NCBI GenBank assembly: GCA_023443985.1
Contig: JAEZSJ010000207.1
Location: 1 to 6,088, forward strand
Direction: 5' to 3'
Origin: Verrucomicrobiota bacterium
Lineage (GTDB): Bacteria > Verrucomicrobiota > Verrucomicrobiia > Opitutales > Opitutaceae
DNA length: 6,088 nt
The position numbers were made by a program, and so were the translations under genes. This document shows, piece after piece, positions 1 through 4,638 of this stretch. The notes beneath the pieces were generated by a model that made no database searches, was not told the DNA's origin, and saw only the letters and a program-made list of their open reading frames with translations. Position 1 is the first letter of the stretch. Each line of letters begins with the position of its first letter.

Positions 1-226
1 CATCGTCACCGCCGACGAGACCGCCGCCCGCCGTTTCCAGGCCGAGGTCGACTCCGCGACCGTGTACTGGAACGCCAGCACGCGCTTCACCGACGGCTTC
101 GAATTCGGCCTCGGCGCCGAGATCGGCATCTCGACGGATCGCCTGCACGCGCGCGGCCCGATGGGGCTCGCCGAGCTCTGCAGCTACAAGTTCGTGATCG
201 ACGGCTCCGGCCAGGCCCGCCGCTGA
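1..226 (+). CDS. proA: Glutamate-5-semialdehyde dehydrogenase (gamma-glutamyl phosphate reductase), C-terminal 74 residues
   Basis: This is the 3' end of a gene that begins left of the window; the reading frame starts at base 2 and ends with TGA at 224-226. ProA reduces gamma-glutamyl phosphate to glutamate 5-semialdehyde with NADPH, the second step of proline synthesis, in the cytoplasm. The visible 74 residues include the strongly conserved ProA tail: EVDSATVYWNAST, then RFTDGFEFGLGAEIGIST, then the LHARGPMGL stretch shortly before the end. The family is about 415-430 residues long, so roughly five sixths of the protein, including the nucleotide-binding part and the catalytic cysteine, lies outside. 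The end is intact and I see no frameshift. The next gene follows 27 bases later on the same strand, so the two could share a transcript. Identification rests on recognising this family signature and is secure. Confidence 0.96.
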   Translation, partial: IVTADETAARRFQAEVDSATVYWNASTRFTDGFEFGLGAEIGISTDRLHARGPMGLAELCSYKFVIDGSGQARR

Positions 227-253
227 TCGCGCGGACTCCCACGCGACTCGGGC

Positions 254-892
254 ATGGATTGGAAGATTCCATTCATCGGGCTGGCGATCGGCTTCGGCAT
301 GTCCGTGCCGGTGGGGCCGGTCGGCCTGCTCGTCTTCCGCCGCTCGCTGTTGCACCACGCCCGCGCCGGGATTGTCACCGGACTGGGGGCCGCGCTGGCC
401 GATGCGCTCCTGTGCTCGATCCTCGCGTTCGGAATCTCCTCCGTCTCCGACTTCTTCGCCGACCACACCCGCCTGCTCGAGAACGTCGGCGGGTTCGTGC
501 TCCTGGCGATCGGCTACATCGTCTGGCACACCTCCCCGCCCAAGGAGATGCCGAAGACGCCCGCGCCGCGGCCCGGTTGGTTCGGCGCCTTCTCCACCTC
601 GCTGCTGATCACGATCGGCAACCCGATGACGCTCGTCGGCGCCACGGCGATCTTCGCCGGCTTCGCCGTCGCCGCGCGCCTCGGCAGCCACTTCGACGCG
701 CTCCTGCTCGTCACCGGCATCTTCTGCGGCTCGACGCTGTGGTGGGTGATCCTCAGCTGTCTCGCCAGCCAGTTCCGCGACAAGGCCAGCGGCTACTGGA
801 TGCGCCGCCTCAACCAGGGCTGCGGCATCGCCGTGGCCGTGTTCGGCCTCGTGCAGATCGCCCGCGTGGTCGTCTCCGCCTGCCGCGGCTGA
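254..892 (+). CDS. LysE/RhtB-family amino-acid exporter-like membrane protein (212 aa)
   Basis: The protein is an inner-membrane transporter of the LysE/RhtB type, a family that exports amino acids or similar small metabolites. Its 212 residues match the family's usual 190-215. Six hydrophobic segments can be seen at about residues 5-28, 37-62, 76-92, 111-137, 146-168 and 188-208. The first carries the family's PxGP signature as PVGPVG (residues 19-24), and a conserved INP-like turn appears as IGNPM (121-125). The loop at 93-108 is rich in proline and lysine. The ATG at 254 is chosen because it gives the standard N-terminus directly before the first membrane segment; no good Shine-Dalgarno sequence precedes it. 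The gene follows proA by 27 bases, suggesting cotranscription and possibly a link to proline or glutamate metabolism, but the substrate cannot be read from sequence. It is convergent with hisA. Confidence 0.88.
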   Translation: MDWKIPFIGLAIGFGMSVPVGPVGLLVFRRSLLHHARAGIVTGLGAALADALLCSILAFGISSVSDFFADHTRLLENVGGFVLLAIGYIVWHTSPPKEMPKTPAPRPGWFGAFSTSLLITIGNPMTLVGATAIFAGFAVAARLGSHFDALLLVTGIFCGSTLWWVILSCLASQFRDKASGYWMRRLNQGCGIAVAVFGLVQIARVVVSACRG

Positions 893-920
893 ACGCGGGC
901 TCGCGCGGCCAGCCAGTTGT

Positions 921-946
921 GAAGCCGCTCTCGCGAGAGCGACTTC
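921..946 (-). repeat. 26-base near-palindrome with TCGCGA centre; hairpin, possible distal terminator of hisA
   Basis: The core at 926-941 is a perfect 16-base palindrome (CGCTCTCGCGAGAGCG). It is flanked by GAAG (921-924) and CTTC (943-946), which pair with each other. The only unpaired position is C925 opposite A942. On the minus strand this becomes G opposite U, so only a minus-strand RNA would form an uninterrupted 11-base-pair stem. The first 14 bases of the repeat unit (924-937) recur exactly at 973-986. It lies between the convergent exporter gene and hisA. No T-tract follows on either strand, so it is not a classical intrinsic terminator. A dispersed palindromic (REP-like) repeat is an equally good reading. 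Confidence 0.6.
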
Positions 947-971
947 TCCCGATCTCGCCACAGCCGCCGAT

Positions 972-991
972 CGCCGCTCTCGCGAGCGGCG
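972..991. repeat. Second copy of the TCGCGAG repeat; 7-bp hairpin with 6-base loop
   Basis: CGCCGCT (972-978) pairs perfectly with AGCGGCG (985-991) around the loop CTCGCG. Bases 973-986 (GCCGCTCTCGCGAG) are identical to 924-937, 49 bases upstream, but the 3' arm differs (AGCGGCG instead of AGAGCGA). Each copy therefore makes its own self-complementary stem. That is what is expected if the structure is kept while the sequence drifts, but two copies are too few to show it. Strand is undetermined because the stem is perfect on both. Confidence 0.55.
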
Positions 992-1033
992 CGCGCCACA
1001 AATCGGCCGGTTCCGCCTACGTATGGCCGTGGT

Positions 1034-1050
1034 GCATCCCTTCAGGGTGC
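1034..1050. repeat. Small bulged hairpin with 4-base loop
   Basis: GCA (1034-1036) plus CCC (1038-1040) pair with GGG (1045-1047) plus TGC (1048-1050), leaving T1037 as a bulge and TTCA as the loop. This lies in the gap between the exporter gene and hisA. It resembles the short palindromes of REP-type elements, but only one copy is in the window. The stem is short, so chance is possible. Confidence 0.35.
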
Positions 1051-1064
1051 GCATTCCGCCTGTG

Positions 1065-1086
1065 GAGCCGTTCGCGAGAACAGCTC
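1065..1086 (-). terminator. Hairpin just downstream of hisA; candidate 3'-end structure
   Basis: GAGC (1065-1068) and GTTC (1070-1073) pair with GAAC (1078-1081) and GCTC (1083-1086) around a four-base loop. The odd position, C1069 against A1082, becomes G-U on the minus strand. A minus-strand RNA would thus have a continuous 9-base-pair stem with loop UCGC. It begins 41 bases after the hisA stop codon, in the right place for a 3'-end structure of the hisA message. No T-run follows, so termination is unproven; protection of the 3' end is the alternative. It shares the TTCGCGAGA-like core with the two repeats at 921-991. Confidence 0.45.
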
Positions 1087-1127
1087 TCCGCGCACGGCGC
1101 CACCGGTCGAGAATCCGTCGAGGCGCT

Positions 1128-1856
1128 TCAGCGCACCGCCTGCAGCGCCTCGGCCACGTTCACCCGACCCTCGTAGATCGCCTTGCCGACGATCACGCCA
1201 TCGAGGTGCGTGTGTTGTTTCGCGAGCGCGGCGAGTTTCGTGATGTCCCCGAGCGTCGAGACCCCGCCCGAGGCGATGACCCCGCAACCCACCGCGCCGA
1301 GCAGCTCGGTGAGCGCGGCGAAGTTCGGGCCCGTCAACATGCCGTCGGTCGCGATGTCGGTGTAGATGATCGTGCGCACGCCGAGCGCCTCGGCCTTCTG
1401 CGCAAGCTCCACCGCCCGCGTGGCCGTCTTCTCGACCCAGCCCTTGATCGTCACGAAGCCGTCGCGGGCGTCGATGCCGACCGCGATCTTGTCGCCGTGC
1501 GCCTGCACGACCTCGCGCAGGAACGCCTCGTCCTCCCACGCCTTGGTGCCGATCACCACGCGGCTCACGCCGGCGGCGAGCGCGGCGGCCACGCCCTCGC
1601 GGGTGCGCATCCCGCCGCCGAGTTGCAGGCGCGGGGCAACCTTCGCGATCGCGGCCACGGCGGCGGCGTTCTGCGGCGCGCCGGTGAAGGCACCGTCCAG
1701 GTCCACCACATGGATCCACGCGGCTCCGGCAGCGGCGAACTCGCCAGCCACTTCGGCCGGATTGTCGCGGTAGATCGTGGCCGCATCGGCGCGGCCCTGC
1801 GTCAGCCGCACACAGCGGCCGCCCTTGAGGTCGATGGCAGGATAGAGCGTGAACAC
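1128..1856 (-). CDS. hisA: Phosphoribosylformimino-5-aminoimidazole carboxamide ribotide isomerase (HisA), 242 aa
   Basis: HisA is a cytoplasmic TIM-barrel isomerase that opens the ribose ring of ProFAR to give PRFAR, the fourth step of histidine synthesis. The N-terminus FTLYPAIDLKGG is the family hallmark, with the catalytic Asp at residue 9. The second catalytic Asp is in VGIDARDG (residue 129). The phosphate-binding glycine stretches are LGGGMRT (79-85) and ASGGVST (195-201), followed by VGKAIYEG (223-230). Length is typical (about 240). I start it at the GTG at 1856-1854, which places the protein start where HisA normally begins. An in-frame ATG at 1919-1917 would add a 21-residue proline/arginine-rich extension with no family counterpart. 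Neither start has a strong ribosome-binding site. The gene stands alone, with no hisF, hisH or hisB nearby. It is divergent from the M42 peptidase gene. Confidence 0.96.
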   Translation of the reverse strand: MFTLYPAIDLKGGRCVRLTQGRADAATIYRDNPAEVAGEFAAAGAAWIHVVDLDGAFTGAPQNAAAVAAIAKVAPRLQLGGGMRTREGVAAALAAGVSRVVIGTKAWEDEAFLREVVQAHGDKIAVGIDARDGFVTIKGWVEKTATRAVELAQKAEALGVRTIIYTDIATDGMLTGPNFAALTELLGAVGCGVIASGGVSTLGDITKLAALAKQHTHLDGVIVGKAIYEGRVNVAEALQAVR

Positions 1857-1936
1857 GCCGCCATTGGCGCGACCCGGCCGGCCCGGCGCAAGCCGGTTGT
1901 GCGGGGGCTTCGCGCCCATGCAACGTCCGCCGCAGG

Positions 1937-2018
1937 GGCGGTGCCGTCCGCCACAGCCGGATGCCACCGTGCCTGCCCGGCGCCGGTCGACGCACCGGCA
2001 CCCGCGGACGGCGCCGCC
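1937..2018. other. Long interrupted inverted repeat (15-base arms) in the hisA/peptidase divergent gap; possible structured leader
   Basis: Bases 1937-1951 (GGCGGTGCCGTCCGC) pair with 2004-2018 (GCGGACGGCGCCGCC) along all 15 positions; 14 are Watson-Crick and one is T1942 opposite G2013. That pair is a G-U wobble on the plus strand and an A-C mismatch on the minus strand. The enclosed 52 bases contain two further stems: GCCGG/CCGGC (1956-1960 with 1977-1981) and GCCGGT/ACCGGC (1982-1987 with 1994-1999). The fold is therefore a closing stem with two side-by-side hairpins, a three-way-junction shape. It matches no riboswitch class I know. It could be a leader of the plus-strand peptidase message, a leader of hisA, a DNA cruciform or regulator site, or a chance product of the GC richness. 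The rest of the gap (1857-2090) shows no other clear element apart from the weak promoter candidate at 2056. Confidence 0.4.
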
Positions 2019-2055
2019 GACCCGAGCCACAGCAGCCCCGCTGTCCGTTTGCCCG

Positions 2056-2083
2056 TTGAAAGGCCGACCGCCTCGCGTTTTCT
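2056..2083 (+). promoter_or_regulatory. Weak promoter candidate for the M42 peptidase gene
   Basis: TTGAAA at 2056-2061 matches the sigma-70 -35 consensus at five of six positions. The only AT-rich stretch at the right distance is TTTTCT at 2078-2083 (16-base spacer), which matches the -10 consensus at three of six. Used as a promoter, it would begin transcription within a few bases of the ATG at 2091, giving a leaderless or nearly leaderless message. This fits the absence of any Shine-Dalgarno sequence before that ATG. The -10 match is poor, so this is a suggestion only. Confidence 0.2.
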
Positions 2084-2090
2084 TCGCGCC

Positions 2091-3164
2091 ATGCCCAAAA
2101 AGGATTTCGTCCCGCCCGCCTTCCTCACCGAGCTGCTCGCCGCGCGTTCACCTTCCGGCTACGAGGCCGAGGCCCAGGCCGTGTTCGACCGCCACGTGAA
2201 GCCCGCCGCCGACCGCTACGAGAAGGACCGCGTGGGCAACCGCATCGCCACGCTCAACCCCGACGGCTGCCCCGTCCTCATGCTCGCCGGCCACATCGAC
2301 GAGCTCGGCCTCATCATCACCTACGTCAACAAGGACGGCTTCATCTACTTCGACACCATCGGGGGCCACGACCGCGTGATGATCCCCGGCCGCCGCGTGA
2401 TCATCCAGACCGAGCACGGCCCCGTGAAGGGCGTGACCGGCAAACGCGCGATCCACCTCATGAACGACGAGGACCGCAAGAAGGTCCCCGAGCGCCACGA
2501 GATCTGGATCGACATCGGCGCCCGCTCGAAGGAGGAGGCGCTCGCGCGCGTCGCGATCGGCGATGTCGCCACCTACGACCACGAGTTTGAGCTCATCCAC
2601 GGCACCGTCGGCACCGCCCGCGCGTTCGACGACAAGGTCGGCGCGTACATCGTCGGCGAGACGCTGCGCCGCCTCGCCGCGCACAAGCGGAAGCTCGCCG
2701 CACGCGTGGTCGCCGTGGCGACCGCCCAGGAGGAGATCGGCGTGCGTGGCGCCACGGTCGCCGCGTATTCGGTCAACCCCCACCTGGCGGTCGCCGTCGA
2801 TGTCGGCCACGCGACCGACCACCCCGACTGCGACAACCGCAAGTTCGGCGAGACCAAGCTCGGCGGCGGACCCATCCTCTGCCGCGGCGCGAACATCAAC
2901 CCGCTCGTCTACAAGAAGCTCCTGGCCGCCGCGCGTGCCACGAAGATCCCGCACCAGTTCGAGGCCGACCCGCGACCGACCGGCACCGACGCCCGCGCCC
3001 TCCAGATGGGCCGCGGCGGCGTGGCGACCGGCCTGGTCTCGATTCCGCTGCGCTACATGCACACGCCCAGCGAGGTCGTCGACCTCGAGGACGTGGAGAA
3101 CTGCGTGAAGCTGCTCGTCGAGTTCGCGCTCAGCCTCGAAAAGACCGACACCGGCGAATGGTGA
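2091..3164 (+). CDS. M42-family metallo-aminopeptidase (357 aa)
   Basis: This is a cytoplasmic zinc- or cobalt-dependent aminopeptidase of MEROPS family M42 (the TET/PepA/FrvX group), whose members form large tetrahedral dodecamers that trim peptides from the N-terminus. Every active-site element is present: HID with His68 and Asp70 (AGHIDELGL), the bridging Asp at 180 or 181 (RAFDDKVGAY), the Glu pair 214-215 (TAQEEIGVRG; general base then metal ligand), Asp237 (VAVDVGHATD) and His324 (RYMHTPSEVVD). The length is typical (340-365). A PDZ-like insert dimerisation domain would be roughly residues 75-165. The ATG at 2091 gives the normal N-terminus (residues 11-24 read FLTELLAARSPSGY); no ribosome-binding site is evident. 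The same frame stays open far upstream but only as antisense to hisA. Older databases call such proteins endoglucanase M or cellulase, which is misleading. Substrate preference cannot be told from sequence. Confidence 0.94.
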   Translation: MPKKDFVPPAFLTELLAARSPSGYEAEAQAVFDRHVKPAADRYEKDRVGNRIATLNPDGCPVLMLAGHIDELGLIITYVNKDGFIYFDTIGGHDRVMIPGRRVIIQTEHGPVKGVTGKRAIHLMNDEDRKKVPERHEIWIDIGARSKEEALARVAIGDVATYDHEFELIHGTVGTARAFDDKVGAYIVGETLRRLAAHKRKLAARVVAVATAQEEIGVRGATVAAYSVNPHLAVAVDVGHATDHPDCDNRKFGETKLGGGPILCRGANINPLVYKKLLAAARATKIPHQFEADPRPTGTDARALQMGRGGVATGLVSIPLRYMHTPSEVVDLEDVENCVKLLVEFALSLEKTDTGEW

Positions 3165-3169
3165 CGCGG

Positions 3170-3194
3170 CCGGCGGGCGCTCAGCGCTCGCCGG
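3170..3194 (+). terminator. 25-base near-palindrome across the convergent peptidase/exported-protein junction
   Basis: Two 12-base arms (3170-3181 and 3183-3194) are complementary around C3182. The only non-Watson-Crick pair is G3176 with T3188, a wobble on the plus strand and an A-C mismatch on the minus strand. It starts six bases after the peptidase stop and includes the stop codon and last codons of the opposing minus-strand gene. The position suits a shared transcription barrier between convergent genes. No T-tract follows on either side, so intrinsic termination is not assured. In an RNA the central few bases must open to form the loop. Confidence 0.45.
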
Positions 3195-3888
3195 ACATCA
3201 CCATCGGCAGCGCCTTGTTCGGAAGCACGTCGTAGGAATACGGCAGATACAGCTCGAGCTCCGAGACGCTGGCCCGGCGCCATTTGAGACGCTGGTCGAG
3301 TCCCTTGACGACGATGTCGAAGCTGCCGCCGAACTGCTCGCGCAGCTTCGCCACATCCTCGGCGATTCGCGCGATCACCTCGTGGCGGAACCGTTCCGGG
3401 GTTTTCACGCTGATGCCGATCTCGCCGGGGAACACCTCGCTGCGGCCGACCACCTGCACGCGGCCGGAGAACTGCCGCAGGCGTGCCGTCAACGCGGCCA
3501 CGTCGTCGGCCGGCTTGAGCGGCAACCGGAGGAGAAGCTCGACGGAGCTCGTGTCGGCCTTGCTCGTGTGCTCCTCGAGCCGCACCTGAAAATTCTGCGC
3601 GGTGAGCACCATCTCGCGCGTGGAGACCTCGAGCGCGGGCACCTGCGTGGCGGCAGCGATGATACCGCGCACCGTGTCGTAGATCTCCGCACGGCGTTTG
3701 TCCGGGTCGCGGGTGTCGTTGATGACCTCGACCTGCAGCAGGAGGAAATCGGCGGTCTTGCGAACCGTGATGGGCGGCACGCTCTCGTAGTCGGCGACGA
3801 CGAACGGCGAGAGGATTACGACATCGTCGGATTGGCCGAACACGGCGGTGGCACCAAGGAGCAGCGCGGCAAGAAGGAGAAGTTTCAT
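3181..3888 (-). CDS. Exported protein of unknown function with signal peptide and LSPF motif, weakly SIMPL-like (235 aa)
   Basis: I do not recognise the family with confidence. The ATG at 3888-3886 gives a clear Sec signal peptide (MKLLLLAALLLGATAVFGQ, cleavage probably near residue 18-19, no lipobox cysteine), so the product should be periplasmic or outer-membrane associated. Right after it comes DDVVILSPFVVADYES; LSPFVV is at residues 26-31. The mature part (about 37-235) alternates beta-like stretches (ITVRKTADFLLLQVEV, QVRLEEH, SSVELLLRLPL, GRVQVVGRSEV) with two helical ones (68-82 and 166-184), and ends in SELELYLPYSYDVLP. This layout loosely recalls SIMPL/DUF541 proteins, which are similar in size and exported, but I see no decisive motif. 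An in-frame TTG at 3921 would add 11 residues before the signal peptide and is unlikely. It lies 66 bases downstream of folA on the same strand, so it may be cotranscribed. No Shine-Dalgarno sequence is visible. Confidence 0.85.
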   Translation of the reverse strand: MKLLLLAALLLGATAVFGQSDDVVILSPFVVADYESVPPITVRKTADFLLLQVEVINDTRDPDKRRAEIYDTVRGIIAAATQVPALEVSTREMVLTAQNFQVRLEEHTSKADTSSVELLLRLPLKPADDVAALTARLRQFSGRVQVVGRSEVFPGEIGISVKTPERFRHEVIARIAEDVAKLREQFGGSFDIVVKGLDQRLKWRRASVSELELYLPYSYDVLPNKALPMVMSGER

Positions 3889-3912
3889 GGGATGGGGGTG
3901 GCAAAGGAGAGC

Positions 3913-3933
3913 TCCGCCCAACCGGTGGGCGGA
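3913..3933 (-). terminator. 8-bp perfect hairpin between folA and the exported-protein gene
   Basis: TCCGCCCA (3913-3920) and TGGGCGGA (3926-3933) are perfectly complementary around a five-base loop. On the minus strand it begins 21 bases after the folA stop and is followed by a pyrimidine stretch (GCTCTCCTTT), then by the next start codon 24 bases after the stem. It could be a weak terminator or attenuator that lowers expression of the downstream gene relative to folA, or an mRNA-stabilising stem. The T content after the stem is modest, so I do not call it a strong terminator. Confidence 0.4.
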
Positions 3934-3954
3934 CGCCCGACATCCCGCAGCGTA

Positions 3955-4443
3955 TCAACGGTCCGGTTTCCGGCGATAGTGCAAAATCGTGAACTCGGGC
4001 GTGTCGCGCACCGTCTCCGGTGGCGCGAAATCCGCCTCGAACTCGGGGAAGAACGCATCGCCGTCCGCAATCGTGCGTTTCACGCGCGTCACGAAGACCT
4101 CCGCCCAGCGCGGTCGCGTGAGCGCGTAGATCTCCGCGCCGCCACAGACCATGATCTCGGCCGCCTGCGGCGCCGCGGCCGCGATCGCCTCGAGCGAGGG
4201 GATCACCGTCACCCCGGGGAGCGCGTCCGCGCCCCGGCTGAGCACGAGCGTCGTGCGCCCGGGGAGCGGCCGGCCGATCGACTCGAAGGTCTTGCGCCCC
4301 ATCAACAGCGTCTTGCCGAGCGTCTGTTGTTTGAACCACTTGAAGTCCTCCGGCAGGTGCCACGGCAGCCGGTTGCCCACGCCGATCACGCGGTTCTCCG
4401 CCATTGCCACGATCGCGACAAAGCGCGGTGCGCGCGGCGGCAT
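3955..4443 (-). CDS. folA: Dihydrofolate reductase (162 aa)
   Basis: FolA reduces dihydrofolate to tetrahydrofolate with NADPH in the cytoplasm; it supports thymidylate, purine and methionine synthesis and is the trimethoprim target. The 162-residue length is typical. Seen in order: VAIVAMAENRVIGVGNRLPW (residues 9-28; the Met20-loop region), HLPEDFKWFK (29-38) with Asp33 equivalent to the E. coli catalytic Asp27, MGRKTFESIGRPLPGR (48-63) with Arg63 equivalent to substrate-binding Arg57, the VLSR nucleotide-contact stretch (67-70), and VCGGAEIY (99-106), the conserved Gly-Gly turn. The ATG at 4443-4441 leaves a short MPPRAPR lead before the first strand; only a weak GAGAG lies upstream. The frame is open far upstream but without family similarity. 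thyA, a frequent partner, is not adjacent within the window. It is divergent from the acyl-CoA dehydrogenase gene and followed by the exported-protein gene. No resistance-type variation can be judged from one sequence. Confidence 0.96.
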   Translation of the reverse strand: MPPRAPRFVAIVAMAENRVIGVGNRLPWHLPEDFKWFKQQTLGKTLLMGRKTFESIGRPLPGRTTLVLSRGADALPGVTVIPSLEAIAAAAPQAAEIMVCGGAEIYALTRPRWAEVFVTRVKRTIADGDAFFPEFEADFAPPETVRDTPEFTILHYRRKPDR

Positions 4444-4561
4444 TGCAGGGCTCTCGTTCGGACGCTGGGCGGTGCTGGAGCTCACGCGCCGAGTTACGCC
4501 GAGCGCGCGGCACGAGTCGAGCGGATCGACGGCTCCGGGGCGCCGCATTTTTGTGTGGCCC

Positions 4562-4581
4562 AGCCAGCCGGGGCTCTGGCT
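4562..4581. other. 6-bp hairpin in the folA/acyl-CoA dehydrogenase divergent gap
   Basis: AGCCAG (4562-4567) pairs with CTGGCT (4576-4581) around an eight-base loop. It is followed directly by TAAAC, the most AT-rich spot nearby, and preceded by ATTTTTGTGTGG. TTGTGT (4551-4556) and TTAAAC (4581-4586) are 24 bases apart, too far for a sigma-70 promoter. The divergent gap must hold promoters for both genes, but I cannot place either with confidence. The inverted repeat could be a regulator site or chance. Confidence 0.3.
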
Positions 4582-4601
4582 TAAACGACCCCTGTTCTGC
4601 G

Positions 4602-4631
4602 CGTCCGCCGTGTTCCACCCCAACACGGACG
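4602..4631 (+). promoter_or_regulatory. Stem-loop directly before the acyl-CoA dehydrogenase start, covering its only ribosome-binding-like bases
   Basis: CGTCC (4602-4606) and GTGTT (4610-4614) pair with AACAC (4622-4626) and GGACG (4627-4631), making ten base pairs with a three-base bulge (GCC) and a seven-base loop. An alternative continuous 7-bp pairing is CCGTGTT with AACACGG. The GGA at 4627-4629 is the only Shine-Dalgarno-like sequence before the ATG at 4639 and falls within the 3' arm. A folded message would hide it, which could lower or regulate translation. This is inferred from sequence pairing only. Confidence 0.35.
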
Positions 4632-4638
4632 ATTTTCC

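Noticed and set aside
893..1127. CRISPR array, suggested by repeated GCCGCTCTCGCGAG
   Set aside because: Only two exact 14-base matches and one diverged copy, with no regular spacers and no cas genes. A palindromic intergenic repeat explains them.
1023..2090. Plus-strand open frame reaching far upstream of the M42 peptidase, giving a 713-residue reading
   Set aside because: Bases 1128-1856 of it are antisense to hisA, whose frame is unmistakable. The translated extension is arginine/alanine-rich with no family character. It is a GC-rich open-frame artefact; the peptidase starts at 2091.
1857..2090. Known riboswitch or histidine attenuator ahead of hisA or the peptidase
   Set aside because: No histidine-codon-rich leader peptide and no conserved riboswitch core that I recognise. 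The fold is reported only as an unassigned structure.
2148..3062. 304-residue minus-strand frame antisense to the M42 peptidase
   Set aside because: It covers exactly the coding body of a gene with all catalytic residues intact, and its translation is a low-complexity Asp/Val/Gly/Ala mix typical of the shadow of a third-position-GC-rich gene.
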